Numbered from the stretch's first letter, positions 1-8,890 are shown. The stretch: DNA of 64,000 bases from Cyclobacteriaceae bacterium (GCA_027533395.1 JAPZUF010000009.1:1-64000); one strand, 5' to 3'. Program-made: numbers and translations. Notes: generated by a model from the sequence alone, not told the origin.

Positions 1-531
1 GGTTCTTTAGTGATGTATGCCTTACAAGATTATATTTCAGAAGATAGTGTAAACATGGCCTTAAAACGTTTCACGAAAGACTGGGCCTTTAAAGATGCGC
101 CCTACCCTACCTCTGCCGATTTGTTAAAATATTTCAGACAAGTAACACCAGATAGTTTGCAATATCTTATCACAGATATGTTTGAAACGATTACCCTGTT
201 TGAAAACAAAACGACAGAAGCGAGCTATACAGAAAAGAGTAAGGGTTTATATGAAGTAAGTTTAAAACTTTCTACAGAAAAATTGCGTGCCGATAGCACA
301 GGTATCGAAAGCAATATTCCTATTCAAGATTGGATTGATATTGGAGTGTACGGAAAAAGTAAAGCAGGGAAAGACAGCTTGATTTATTTGAAGAAACATA
401 AATTCACTACCAAGGATAATGAAATCAAAATTTTAGTAAAAGATAAACCGAGAAAAGCAGGTATCGATCCTTTGCATAAACTAATTGATCGCCATTCTGA
501 CGACAATACGAAGAGTTTGATAAAAAAGTAA
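1..531 (+). CDS. C-terminal fragment of M1-family aminopeptidase-like protein (5' truncated)
   Basis: The reading frame is open from base 1, so the gene begins outside the window; only the last 176 or so codons are present. The fragment opens with a GSLVMYALQDYI stretch followed by VNMALKRF. This resembles the region of M1 (gluzincin) peptidases just after the metal site, where a helix-rich segment carries the substrate-facing tyrosine. The later part is a beta-sandwich-like tail ending in a basic KSLIKK. In Bacteroidota such sequences occur as free M1 peptidases or fused behind ABC-transporter permease segments, and the fragment cannot separate the two. No HExxH zinc motif is present because it would lie upstream. 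A strong terminator follows directly, so this is the last gene of its transcript. The family call rests on my pattern recognition of a short piece. Confidence 0.6.
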   Translation, partial: GSLVMYALQDYISEDSVNMALKRFTKDWAFKDAPYPTSADLLKYFRQVTPDSLQYLITDMFETITLFENKTTEASYTEKSKGLYEVSLKLSTEKLRADSTGIESNIPIQDWIDIGVYGKSKAGKDSLIYLKKHKFTTKDNEIKILVKDKPRKAGIDPLHKLIDRHSDDNTKSLIKK

Positions 532-544
532 AAACTTAAAAAGT

Positions 545-578
545 AAGAAGGCTACTATCAGGTAGCCTTCTTTTTTAT
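545..578 (+). terminator. Intrinsic terminator after the M1-like gene
   Basis: An 11-bp perfect stem (545-555 with 562-572) around a 6-nt loop runs into a T tract, 13 bp after the stop codon. It separates the peptidase gene from fabH. Confidence 0.9.
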
Positions 579-622
579 AGGATAATTTTATTCTTCCTAA
601 CAGTCATTAGGTAACAATTTAT

Positions 623-629
623 TACCTTG
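623..629 (+). promoter_or_regulatory. Candidate -7 box of the fabH promoter
   Basis: TACCTTG is close to the Bacteroidota -7 consensus TAnnTTTG (one T short). It lies 18 nt before the ATG at 648 and just after the preceding terminator. No clear -33 TTTG is seen. Its position argues against the in-frame TTG at 627 being the start codon. Confidence 0.5.
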
Positions 630-647
630 CGCAACCTAATAAACAAT

Positions 648-1649
648 ATGCCATACTCTAAAATAGCTGGTCTCGGCCATCATGTACCCGAGCAAATCAT
701 CACCAACGATTATTTATCTTCTTTAATGGATACCAACAACGAGTGGATAATCGAGCGAACAGGTATAAAAGAAAGACGTTGGTTTAACCCTGAAAAAGAT
801 ACTGTGGCCAACATGGCAGCCAAAGCTAGCAGGATGGCATTAGAGCGAGCAGGTTTAAAAGAAAAGGATGTTGAGTTTATTGTATTTGCTACCATCACAT
901 CCGACTATTACTTCCCGGGTTCGGGTGTTCTATTGCAACGCGAATTAGGTTTAGAAGGAATTGGAGCACTTGATATTAAAAACGCATGTTCCGGTTTTAT
1001 TTATGCTTTATCCATTGCCGATCAGTTTATTAAATCAGGCATGTATAAAACTGTTTTGGTGGTTGGCGCAGAAATTCAATCTTCTGCTTTAGATGTTACA
1101 ACACGAGGACGCAATACTGCGGTAATCTTTGGTGATGGTGCCGGTGCAGCCGTTTTAACAGCCACTGATAAACAAGGTATTTTATCTACCCACCTGCATG
1201 CCGATGGAAGATTTGCTGAAGAATTATATGTGAAAGACCCCGGTAGCAGCAGACCTAGAGAAGAAAGACAGGCCGACCAAATTCTTGATACAACGGGATT
1301 TAAAGTCGTGATGAATGGCAATCAGGTTTTTAAACATGCTGTTGTCCGCTTTATGGAAGTAATAAACGAAGCCTTACACGCCAATAACCTTACAAAAGAG
1401 GATATTAACTTATTGGTTCCGCACCAGGCAAATCTGAGAATTAGTCAATATATACAGGAAAAGTTATCGCTTCGAGAAGATCAGGTTTACAACAACATCA
1501 TGCGCTATGGTAATACTACCTCTGCTTCTATTCCTATTGCATTAAGTGAGGCCTGGGCAGAAGGAAAGTTGAAAGAAAATGACTTACTTTGTTTAGCCGC
1601 ATTCGGAAGCGGGTTTACATGGGCCAGTGCATTAATAAGATGGCAATAG
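648..1649 (+). CDS. fabH: 3-oxoacyl-ACP synthase III (KAS III)
   Basis: FabH condenses acetyl-CoA or branched acyl-CoA with malonyl-ACP to start type II fatty acid synthesis in the cytoplasm. The 333-residue product has the usual length. The catalytic triad is visible: Cys114 in KNACSGF, His259 in VPHQAN and Asn289 in RYGNTTSAS. The glycine-rich GDGAGAAVL near residue 163 and the C-terminal AAFGSGFTW also fit the thiolase fold. An in-frame TTG at 627 would add seven residues but overlaps the promoter-like box, so I chose ATG 648. The gene stands alone after a terminator, followed 35 bp later by a small unknown gene. Branched starter use, common in the phylum, cannot be read from the sequence. 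Confidence 0.95.
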   Translation: MPYSKIAGLGHHVPEQIITNDYLSSLMDTNNEWIIERTGIKERRWFNPEKDTVANMAAKASRMALERAGLKEKDVEFIVFATITSDYYFPGSGVLLQRELGLEGIGALDIKNACSGFIYALSIADQFIKSGMYKTVLVVGAEIQSSALDVTTRGRNTAVIFGDGAGAAVLTATDKQGILSTHLHADGRFAEELYVKDPGSSRPREERQADQILDTTGFKVVMNGNQVFKHAVVRFMEVINEALHANNLTKEDINLLVPHQANLRISQYIQEKLSLREDQVYNNIMRYGNTTSASIPIALSEAWAEGKLKENDLLCLAAFGSGFTWASALIRWQ

Positions 1650-1684
1650 TAAAACCTGTTTTTGGGCGGATAGATTAAAAGAAG

Positions 1685-1909
1685 ATGAAAACCTCCACGT
1701 ATAATCCCAGTCCGCTAGAAGTAGATTTTGCAAATGCATTGTTCATTCTGCAAAAAGAAATTCAAAAGCATTTGTTGGATAACCAGGTTATCAATGTAGA
1801 AACCATGTTGAAGAAAGATAACCCTATGGTGAAATTCAGTTTGTTAGATAAAGATGGTGACCCACACGAAATTGTAGTGCGCATCATCCAGATACCTGAT
1901 AAATTTTAA
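1685..1909 (+). CDS. Small conserved-looking hypothetical protein
   Basis: This 74-residue protein has no motif that I recognise. It begins with an ATG in a purine-rich context (GAAGATGAAAA) and shows an amphipathic helix around residues 14-36 (ANALFILQKEIQKHL), then a beta-rich half (MVKFSLLDKDGDPHEIVVRIIQIPD). There is no signal peptide or Cys. It lies 35 bp after fabH on the same strand and before a strong terminator, so it is probably the second gene of the fabH transcript. The soluble helix-plus-sheet pattern and gene-like composition suggest a real gene; function unknown. Confidence 0.7.
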   Translation: MKTSTYNPSPLEVDFANALFILQKEIQKHLLDNQVINVETMLKKDNPMVKFSLLDKDGDPHEIVVRIIQIPDKF

Positions 1910-1979
1910 ATTTAATCGCCATTATAAACCCAAAAAGAGCCATGTAGAAGTTTCTGATTTTACCAATACCTTCAGATTC

Positions 1980-2017
1980 AAATAAAAGACCACGATTAAA
2001 GTCGTGGTCTTTTATTT
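1980..2017. terminator. Bidirectional intrinsic terminator
   Basis: A 16-bp perfect inverted repeat (1980-1995 with 2002-2017) with a 6-nt loop has a GACCACGA core, A-rich on one side and T-rich on the other. It lies between the convergent fabH unit and the OPT transporter gene and can terminate both. Confidence 0.92.
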
Positions 2018-2064
2018 AGTATTAATTCTATTTTTTTAAAATGTTTCTTATCAACCAATTATAA

Positions 2065-4113
2065 CTAATCATTTTTAGAAACAGCCTGCTTGTATACTAA
2101 CCATCCCATCAAGGCAAAACAAGCAACACCCAATAATGCGTAACCGTTCTCTCCTATTGTGTTGGCAATAGCGTGTTCTGCGCTTACTTTTTTCATCTTC
2201 TCAAAAATTTCATCATTAACAGATAGCAAGGCTACAACCACACCTGATAAAGCACCGCCTGCAATTAAACCTGTTGCAAACAAACTTCCTTTTCCTAATT
2301 CTTCTTCGTGTGCGTTGGCTGATGGTTGCTTTTTCATTTTCATATCCACCAAACCTTTAATAGCACCACCTATAAAAATAGGTAACGTTGTAGATAAAGG
2401 TAGATACAAACCGATTGCAAATGCTAAGGCTTTAATGCCACATAATTCAATCATTACAGCAATAAAGACGCCCACCATCACAAATTGCCAGTCGAGATTG
2501 AAGGATAAAATACCACGCGCTAAAGTTGCCATTAACGTAGCTTGTGGCGCACTAAACTTTTCACTGCCAATAGCATGTGTAATACCTTGCGCTGCCATAT
2601 CGGCTGTTGGAGTATCTAAAACTTTTACCACAATGCCAATGGCAATAGATGAAACAATCGCCCCAATAAATAAAGCAATTTGTTGGTAGCGTGGAGTAGC
2701 CCCAACAATAAATCCTGTTTTCAAATCCTGACTGGTTGCTCCCGCATTGGCAGCAGCGATACAAATCATTCCGCCTACCACTAATGCAAGTGGCTCATAC
2801 AATTTACCACTCCACCCTACTGCTGTAAAAATCAAGCATGTTCCCATTAAGGTAGCAATGGTCATACCCGAAATCGGGCTATTGCTCGAACCCACTAAAC
2901 CAACAATGCGGCTAGCCACAGTAACAAAAAAGAAACCGAAAATGATAATCAGAATACCGATTAATAATTTTTGAAAAAAACCATCGCCTGGAATACCCGG
3001 CAGAACAATCATTAACGCTACCAATATAAGACTACCGAAGATAACAACTTTAAAAGATAAGTCTCTTTCCGTTCTTAAAATTCCGCCTTCACTTTTTTCT
3101 TTTAAGGATGCTAAGCTATCGCGGAAGGAGCTGATGATGGTTGGAATTGTTTTAATCAACGTAATAAAACCACCGGCTGCCACAGCACCCGCCCCTATCT
3201 GTCGGATATACGCAAAGTATAGAGCACTGGAAGGGTTAGCGAAAGTTTTAGTTGCCGGATCCCAATTTCCTTTTCCTCCTGCTGTATTAACATCGGCTAA
3301 GTAGCCGAGCGTTACTAGTTGTTGAGCAACTGTTTCGAATGGAACTAAGGTTGATAAAAGCGGAATAATCGCCCACCAAGCCAATACAGATCCTGCTACT
3401 AATACCCCACCAATTTTAGGACCAATGATATACCCAACCCCTAAATATTCAGGTGTAATTTCTGCGTTGGTTGTAGCCGAAGGCCAAAACTTATTCACTT
3501 GGCTTGTTACATAAGCTGGTGTTTCAGCAATTACATGAAATACTTTTTGAAGCACAGCATACACCAAAGCGAAGCCCATACCGAAGAAGGCAGTTTTAGC
3601 AAACACTCCACCCTTCTCGCTTGCTTGTAACACAGAAGCACAAGCTGTGCCTTCCGGATAAGGTAACGTTTCATGTTCTTTTACAATGAGTGATCTTCTT
3701 AATGGAATCATCATCATGGTGCCCAACATACCGCCAAATGAAGCAAGAATTAAAATAGTTAAATAATTAAAATAACTCTCACCTATACTTACACCACTTT
3801 CAGTTGGAGAAAGAAATAAAAATCCGGGCAAAGTGAAAACAACACCGGCTGCAATGGATTCACCGGCTGAGCCCGTGGTTTGGATGATGTTGTTTTCGAG
3901 AATGGTTGTCTTCAAAAATTTTCTTCCTAAAGTAATTGCTAATACTGCAATTGGTATAGAAGCAGAAACGGTGAGACCTGCTTTAAGAGCGAGATAAACA
4001 GTAGAACAACCAAAGAGAATACCGAAGAGCGAACCAAACACAACAGACTTAACCGTAAACTCTGCTATGTTTTGCTCAGGAGCGATATAGGGTTTAAAAA
4101 CTTTACCTTCCAT
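2065..4113 (-). CDS. OPT/YSL-family oligopeptide transporter
   Basis: The 682-residue inner-membrane protein has about 14-16 hydrophobic segments. It opens with a soluble N-terminus, then GSLFGILFGCSTVYLALKAG, and an NNIIQTTGSAGESIAAG motif near residue 75 that I recognise from bacterial OPT (oligopeptide transporter) proteins. OPT members import oligopeptides or metal chelates, driven by protons. Further family-like stretches are LPYPEGTACA near residue 150 and SNSPISGMT near 410. It starts 3 bp downstream of the POT-like transporter gene, so the two are almost certainly co-transcribed. The shared terminator at 1980-2017 ends the unit. The substrate cannot be told; the partner gene suggests peptides. 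Confidence 0.9.
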   Translation of the reverse strand: MEGKVFKPYIAPEQNIAEFTVKSVVFGSLFGILFGCSTVYLALKAGLTVSASIPIAVLAITLGRKFLKTTILENNIIQTTGSAGESIAAGVVFTLPGFLFLSPTESGVSIGESYFNYLTILILASFGGMLGTMMMIPLRRSLIVKEHETLPYPEGTACASVLQASEKGGVFAKTAFFGMGFALVYAVLQKVFHVIAETPAYVTSQVNKFWPSATTNAEITPEYLGVGYIIGPKIGGVLVAGSVLAWWAIIPLLSTLVPFETVAQQLVTLGYLADVNTAGGKGNWDPATKTFANPSSALYFAYIRQIGAGAVAAGGFITLIKTIPTIISSFRDSLASLKEKSEGGILRTERDLSFKVVIFGSLILVALMIVLPGIPGDGFFQKLLIGILIIIFGFFFVTVASRIVGLVGSSNSPISGMTIATLMGTCLIFTAVGWSGKLYEPLALVVGGMICIAAANAGATSQDLKTGFIVGATPRYQQIALFIGAIVSSIAIGIVVKVLDTPTADMAAQGITHAIGSEKFSAPQATLMATLARGILSFNLDWQFVMVGVFIAVMIELCGIKALAFAIGLYLPLSTTLPIFIGGAIKGLVDMKMKKQPSANAHEEELGKGSLFATGLIAGGALSGVVVALLSVNDEIFEKMKKVSAEHAIANTIGENGYALLGVACFALMGWLVYKQAVSKND

Positions 4114-4116
4114 ATA

Positions 4117-5367
4117 TTATTTGGAAATTCGTTTAACAATTAGTTGGTCATACGCCAACATTAAAACTGTACATGCTAAGCCAATCGCACCAACAATTTG
4201 CCACATTAGTTGTGGATTGCTTGTCATGTAATTAATTCTTAACCAATCAGAAATGGGACCGGCAGCAAACGAACCAATGGCAACGGGCAAAAAAGCAAAA
4301 CCCATGTAGGTACCAACCTGATCTTGCGGAGCAAGTTTGCTAACATATTCATAAAAGCGCGGAGCTTGTGTTGCCTCACCAATAGCAAATATCGCAACAG
4401 CAATTACAGCCATTAAAATGGTTGGAAATAACCCTATCAAAAACCATGAAACACTGGCTAATAAAAATCCTACAATCATAGCTGTAAAAGGCTTCCAGTT
4501 TTTGGCTAAGGTTGCGATTAAAACACTAAAGAAAATAATGCACCAGGCATCAACTGTTTCTAAAATTTCGAATTCCTCGAATAACAAAACATCTTTAGAG
4601 TATGAAGGAAGTAAGTAAAAAATCTGCCAGAACATGATCCAGAAACCTGAGAAGATGACAAGGAAAGAAATGAATCTTACATTACCGAAAACAAGAAACA
4701 TATCTTTGGTTACTTGCTTAAACGATTTCCCTTCGGGTTTCACTCCTTCCGGTTCTTTGAAAAAGAATATCGTTCCGAACATCAATAAGAAAGAAGTGAC
4801 CGATGACATCATTAACACATATTCAATACCTATGTCTGTTCGTATTAACAAGGCAAGCATGGGTCCAATAGCTCCTCCAAAATTGACAAGTGAATAATAA
4901 ATCGAAAATCCCAAAGCGCGGGTTTCTTCTTTACTAGTTTTGGTTACAGTGCCAACTATGCAAGGTTTAATCAAAGATCCACCAATGGCAGTTAACAATA
5001 AAACAGTGATGACATAGGGCTTTTTTCCAACAACATTTACAATATCTTCTGCAAATGCCAAACCAGCCATACCAATTAATAAATAGCCAATACCAAAAAT
5101 GGCAAAACAGGCAATCAGTGTTTTTCTGAAACCATATTTATCAACTAACACGCCTGCAAAAATGGGTAAGGCGTAAATTACTCCTGAAAACATCCCGGCA
5201 AGTGCTCCGGCATCTTCAGCCAATCCAACTTTTTCTATTAAAAAAATGGTGAGCACTGCTTTGGCGCCATAAAAGGCTAGTCTTTCAAATAATTCTAAAG
5301 TATTGGCAATCCAAAAGGTTGAAGAGAATCCGTGGCGGGCTTCGTGCCAGCGTTGCGATAGGTTCAT
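4117..5367 (-). CDS. MFS transporter, POT/PTR-like
   Basis: This 416-residue protein has about 12 hydrophobic segments of the major facilitator superfamily. The first segment carries ELFERLAFYGAKAVL, close to the ExxERxxYY motif of proton-dependent oligopeptide transporters (POT/PTR2). A typical MFS loop, DKYGFRKT, follows near residue 78. At 416 residues it is shorter than classical POT proteins (about 450-500), so it may be a divergent branch. It is the first gene of a two-gene minus-strand operon, and the OPT gene follows after 3 bp. The pairing supports peptide uptake as the shared role, but this is inference. Confidence 0.82.
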   Translation of the reverse strand: MNLSQRWHEARHGFSSTFWIANTLELFERLAFYGAKAVLTIFLIEKVGLAEDAGALAGMFSGVIYALPIFAGVLVDKYGFRKTLIACFAIFGIGYLLIGMAGLAFAEDIVNVVGKKPYVITVLLLTAIGGSLIKPCIVGTVTKTSKEETRALGFSIYYSLVNFGGAIGPMLALLIRTDIGIEYVLMMSSVTSFLLMFGTIFFFKEPEGVKPEGKSFKQVTKDMFLVFGNVRFISFLVIFSGFWIMFWQIFYLLPSYSKDVLLFEEFEILETVDAWCIIFFSVLIATLAKNWKPFTAMIVGFLLASVSWFLIGLFPTILMAVIAVAIFAIGEATQAPRFYEYVSKLAPQDQVGTYMGFAFLPVAIGSFAAGPISDWLRINYMTSNPQLMWQIVGAIGLACTVLMLAYDQLIVKRISK

Positions 5368-5516
5368 GGAAGGATTTTAAGGTTAAAAAATTTTGTAAGC
5401 AGTGGCAAAATCAATTAAAGTTGGGATTTTGGCAATACCAGCCAAACAAAATTCTAAAGTTTTGGTGAAAGTAAATGGTAATTCAATAAATATCAACCAT
5501 CGCTAAAATTTAATAT

Positions 5517-5534
5517 AACGATTTCGCAATCGTT
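5517..5534. promoter_or_regulatory. Inverted repeat over the pckA promoter
   Basis: AACGATT-TCGC-AATCGTT is a perfect 7-bp inverted repeat with a 4-nt centre. Its right end meets the TTTG at 5533-5536, and it lies 16 bp upstream of the -7 box at 5551. The position suits an operator, but no regulator can be named. Confidence 0.45.
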
Positions 5535-5550
5535 TGAAAAAAGAATTTCT

Positions 5551-5558
5551 TACCTTCG
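5551..5558 (+). promoter_or_regulatory. Candidate -7 box of the pckA promoter
   Basis: TACCTTCG matches the Bacteroidota TAnnTTTG box at seven of eight positions and lies 23 bp before the ATG at 5582. This supports the shorter pckA start. Confidence 0.55.
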
Positions 5559-5581
5559 CCTCTCTTAATTCACTACACTTT

Positions 5582-7195
5582 ATGCAAGAAACAGGTATAA
5601 AACCCCTTAAACCTTTCTTAAAGAATCTGGGCATTCTCGAAGGCACCGCACATTGGAATTTATCTCCAGAAGAACTGGCTACCATTGCCGTTCGAAACGG
5701 ACAGGCCACTCTGGCTGATAGTGGTGCCATCGCGGTTGATACTGGTGAATTTACAGGCCGTTCACCTAAAGATAAATTCACAGTTAAAGATGAAACAACA
5801 GTGAATAGTGTTTGGTGGAACAACTTTAACATTCCTTTCGATGCCGGCAAATTTGATGGCTTGTACCGAAAGATGATTCAATACTTTAATGGTAAAGAAT
5901 TTTTTGTGCGCGATGCGCTAGCGTGTGCCGATCCCCGCTATGCCATCAAAATAAGAGTGATCAACGAATACCCTTGGTCGAACCAGTTTGCCTACAACAT
6001 GTTTCTTCGACCTAAGCAAGAAGACTTAGCCACATTCGAACCGGAATGGTTAATTCTGAATGCTCCTGGTTTCCATGCTCATCCTGAAGTGGATGGAACG
6101 CGTCAGCACAACTTTTCAATAATCGATTTCAAACGCAAAATCATTTTAGTTGGTGGTAGCGGTTATACGGGTGAAATCAAAAAAGGAATCTTCACTGTTT
6201 TAAATTATGTGTTGCCTCATCAACGCAATGTATTATCCATGCATTGTTCTGCAAACGCAGGCGAGCAAGGTGATACCGCTCTTTTCTTCGGTTTATCTGG
6301 AACAGGAAAAACAACTTTATCTGCCGACCCTAATAGAAAACTAATAGGTGATGATGAACACGGCTGGACAGAAGATAATGTCATCTTCAATTTCGAAGGT
6401 GGATGTTATGCAAAGTGTATCGACTTAACAGAAGAAAAAGAACCGGATATTTTCCGTGCCATTAAACCCGGTGCGATTTTAGAAAATATCGTTTATAAAA
6501 AAGGTACTAACGAAGTTGATTTCGCAGACGGATCTCGCACTGAGAATACGCGTGTGAGTTATCCTATCGAACACATACACAACATTGCTGTTCCTTCCAT
6601 CGGAAAAAATCCTAAAAATATTTTCTTCCTTACGTGCGATGCGTATGGTGTGCTTCCTCCTATTTCTAAATTAACTCCTGGTCAGGCAGCCTTTCATTTC
6701 ATTTCTGGCTATACTGCAAAAGTTGCTGGAACTGAAGCAGGTGTTACCGAACCCACCATGACTTTCTCGGCTTGCTTTGGTGCACCTTTCATGCCATTGC
6801 ATCCAACCAAATATGCTGAAATGTTGAGCCGCAAAATGCGCGAAGCAAATGTAAATGTGTGGTTAGTGAACACAGGTTGGAGTGGCGGACCTTATGGAGT
6901 TGGCAAACGCATGAGTTTAAAATACACACGCGCTTTGATTACTGCTGCTCTAATCGGTGCATTAGACAAGGTTCAATTTGTAAATCACGATGTTTTTGGA
7001 GTTGCTATGCCTACCTCTTGCGAAAATGTTCCATCAGAAATTCTTGATCCAAGAAATACATGGAGCGATAAGAATGCTTATGATGAGAAAGCAACTTTCT
7101 TAGCCAATGCATTCAATAATAATTTCGAAAAGTTTGCATCATTTGCTAACGATGAAATTTTAGCAGGTGCACCGCGAACCAAAGTATCTGCTTAA
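5582..7195 (+). CDS. pckA: Phosphoenolpyruvate carboxykinase (ATP)
   Basis: PckA converts oxaloacetate and ATP to PEP, CO2 and ADP, the first step of gluconeogenesis, and can run in reverse in some anaerobes. The 537-residue product matches the ATP-dependent family in length. Visible features are Arg60 in the TGRSPKDKF substrate loop, the P-loop GLSGTGKTTL at 237-246, and the metal-binding GDDEHGW at 256-262. I start it at ATG 5582: the upstream in-frame start at 5534 would add 16 residues encoded across the promoter box. The gene is monocistronic, with a possible operator upstream and a strong terminator downstream. Divergent to the peptide transporter operon. Confidence 0.97.
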   Translation: MQETGIKPLKPFLKNLGILEGTAHWNLSPEELATIAVRNGQATLADSGAIAVDTGEFTGRSPKDKFTVKDETTVNSVWWNNFNIPFDAGKFDGLYRKMIQYFNGKEFFVRDALACADPRYAIKIRVINEYPWSNQFAYNMFLRPKQEDLATFEPEWLILNAPGFHAHPEVDGTRQHNFSIIDFKRKIILVGGSGYTGEIKKGIFTVLNYVLPHQRNVLSMHCSANAGEQGDTALFFGLSGTGKTTLSADPNRKLIGDDEHGWTEDNVIFNFEGGCYAKCIDLTEEKEPDIFRAIKPGAILENIVYKKGTNEVDFADGSRTENTRVSYPIEHIHNIAVPSIGKNPKNIFFLTCDAYGVLPPISKLTPGQAAFHFISGYTAKVAGTEAGVTEPTMTFSACFGAPFMPLHPTKYAEMLSRKMREANVNVWLVNTGWSGGPYGVGKRMSLKYTRALITAALIGALDKVQFVNHDVFGVAMPTSCENVPSEILDPRNTWSDKNAYDEKATFLANAFNNNFEKFASFANDEILAGAPRTKVSA

Positions 7196-7254
7196 GATTG
7201 GAAGTATGATATCTGATTATCAGATGGTACGAACACTTTATATCAATTAAAAAT

Positions 7255-7288
7255 AAACAGGTTATCGATTGATAACCTGTTTTGTTTT
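7255..7288 (+). terminator. Intrinsic terminator after pckA
   Basis: A 12-bp perfect stem (7255-7266 with 7271-7282), a GATT loop and a T-rich tail lie about 60 bp after the pckA stop. A smaller ATCTGA/TCAGAT hairpin lies just before it at 7211-7225. Confidence 0.9.
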
Positions 7289-7323
7289 ACATAACCTTTT
7301 GTTTGAGGCATTGTTAAATTAAT

Positions 7324-7998
7324 ATGTCTAAAAACATTCTTATTGTAGGCGCGAGTTCAGGTATTGGAGCAGCCCTAAGCCATCAACTTTCACAAAAAGG
7401 GTATCAGGTTTTTGAAGCATCCAGAAATGGAAAAATAAAATACGATGCCACACAAGATGCTTTGGATCTTTCAACACTTCCTTCTTCACTCCAAGGTTTG
7501 ATTTATTGCCCGGGCTCTATCAATCTTAAACCTTTTCATCGCTTAAGTACACAAGATTTTATAGATGATTACCATATCAATGTATTAGGTGCTGTTAGAA
7601 CAATTCAACAAGTGTTACCTTTATTAAAAGCAAGTGAAATCGTTTCTTCTGTTGTTTTGTTTAGTACGGTTGCTGTTCAGCAAGGCATGCCATTCCACGC
7701 TTCCATCGCAGCGGCCAAAGGAGCTATAGAAGGTTTAACCAAATCTTTGGCTGCTGAATTAGCACCTAAAATCAGAGTGAATGCAATTGCTCCATCTTTA
7801 ACCGACACACCACTTGCTTCAAAAATTCTAGGAACGGAAGAAAAGAAAAAAGCATCTGCTGAAAGACATCCTTTAAAGAAAACTGGTACACCACAGGAAT
7901 TAGCAGCTCTGGCTTCATTCTTAATTAGCGAAGAAGCAGGTTTTATCAGCGGACAAATTATAGGAGCAGATGGTGGTCTATCCACTTTAAGAGTTTAG
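7324..7998 (+). CDS. SDR-family protein lacking the catalytic tyrosine
   Basis: The 224-residue protein has a Rossmann fold of the classical short-chain dehydrogenase/reductase type: GASSGIG at residues 9-15 for NAD(P) binding, a CPGS in place of the usual NNAG, and the Ser in VVLFSTVAV. The active-site YxxxK, expected where the sequence reads HASIAAAKGA, has Ile at the Tyr position while the Lys is kept; the codon is ATC. The rest, including APSLTDTPL and the C-terminal GADGGLS, is intact, so this is not a decaying gene. I believe related Bacteroidota proteins share this change, but cannot verify it here. It may bind NAD(P) without classical SDR catalysis, or use another acid. Monocistronic. 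Confidence 0.85.
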   Translation: MSKNILIVGASSGIGAALSHQLSQKGYQVFEASRNGKIKYDATQDALDLSTLPSSLQGLIYCPGSINLKPFHRLSTQDFIDDYHINVLGAVRTIQQVLPLLKASEIVSSVVLFSTVAVQQGMPFHASIAAAKGAIEGLTKSLAAELAPKIRVNAIAPSLTDTPLASKILGTEEKKKASAERHPLKKTGTPQELAALASFLISEEAGFISGQIIGADGGLSTLRV

Positions 7999-8071
7999 TA
8001 AATTAAGTACACTTATCTATTTGAAAACTAGTGTTGGAGTGGGTATCTTTCAACAATTAAACTAAATCATT

Positions 8072-8890
8072 ATGAACAACAAAAGAATTGTTCCCTTCAT
8101 TATTCTAGGAGTTATCGCCTTATTTATCCTAATGGCCATATCATCCAGTTTATTTTACACTATTGAGGCCGGACAAAGAGCAGTGATATTTTACAAATTC
8201 GGAGATGGTTTGGATAAGGACAATATCATCGGTCCTGGTTTTCATACCAAAGCACCATGGAACGATGTATATGTTTACTCTGTACAAGAACAATTGAAAG
8301 ACGAAAACATGGATGTGTTGGATAAAAGTGGTCTTTCCATTCATGTGGATGTCTCCGTTCGTTTCAATCCATTACCTGAAAAAATTGGATACATCCACGA
8401 AAAATTCAATCAAGGCTATATCGATATTTTAGTTGTTCCTGAAGTTAGGTCGGCTGTAAGACAGGTTATGGGGCGTTATACAGCTGAAGAAATTTATTCA
8501 ACTAAACGAGCAGAGGTAGAAGCAACCATTAAAGAAGAATCTGAAAAAATATTGATTGCCAACAACGTACACATGGTTGCTTTGTTGATTCGTTCTATAA
8601 ATCTCCCAGAACAAATTAAGGCTGCAATCGAAAGCAAATTGCAACAACAGCAAGAAGCGTTGGCTTACCAATTCAGATTAGATAAAGAAAGAAGCGAAGC
8701 AGAAAGAAAAAGAATCGCAGCTGAGGGTGAATCAAGAGCGAATAACATCATCAATAATAGCTTAACAGACAAATTATTAAAGATGCGCGGAATAGAGGCG
8801 ACTTTAGAGTTATCGAAATCCCCCAATTCTAAAATCATTGTCGTTGGTTCAGGTAAAGATGGTATGCCTCTTATTTTAGGAAATAATTAA
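8072..8890 (+). CDS. Prohibitin-like SPFH-domain membrane protein
   Basis: The 272-residue protein has one N-terminal membrane segment (about residues 6-30) followed by an SPFH/Band 7 domain from about residue 30, starting YTIEAGQRAVIFYKFG. A long charged helical region rich in Glu, Lys and Arg (about 170-235) probably forms a coiled coil. Proteins of this type oligomerise at the inner membrane, organise lipid domains and often modulate membrane proteases. The length matches bacterial prohibitins. A TATCTTTC box about 20 bp upstream is a possible promoter. It stands alone between the SDR gene and gltA, with no FtsH-like protease nearby. Confidence 0.9.
   Translation: MNNKRIVPFIILGVIALFILMAISSSLFYTIEAGQRAVIFYKFGDGLDKDNIIGPGFHTKAPWNDVYVYSVQEQLKDENMDVLDKSGLSIHVDVSVRFNPLPEKIGYIHEKFNQGYIDILVVPEVRSAVRQVMGRYTAEEIYSTKRAEVEATIKEESEKILIANNVHMVALLIRSINLPEQIKAAIESKLQQQQEALAYQFRLDKERSEAERKRIAAEGESRANNIINNSLTDKLLKMRGIEATLELSKSPNSKIIVVGSGKDGMPLILGNN

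Noticed and set aside
2159-2689. A 176-codon plus-strand ORF inside the OPT transporter gene.
   Set aside because: It is the antisense of a well-matched membrane protein. Its amino-acid pattern is only the reverse image of transmembrane codons.
5503-5850. A 115-codon minus-strand ORF opposite the start of pckA.
   Set aside because: It is antisense to the conserved PckA N-terminus and runs across the promoter.
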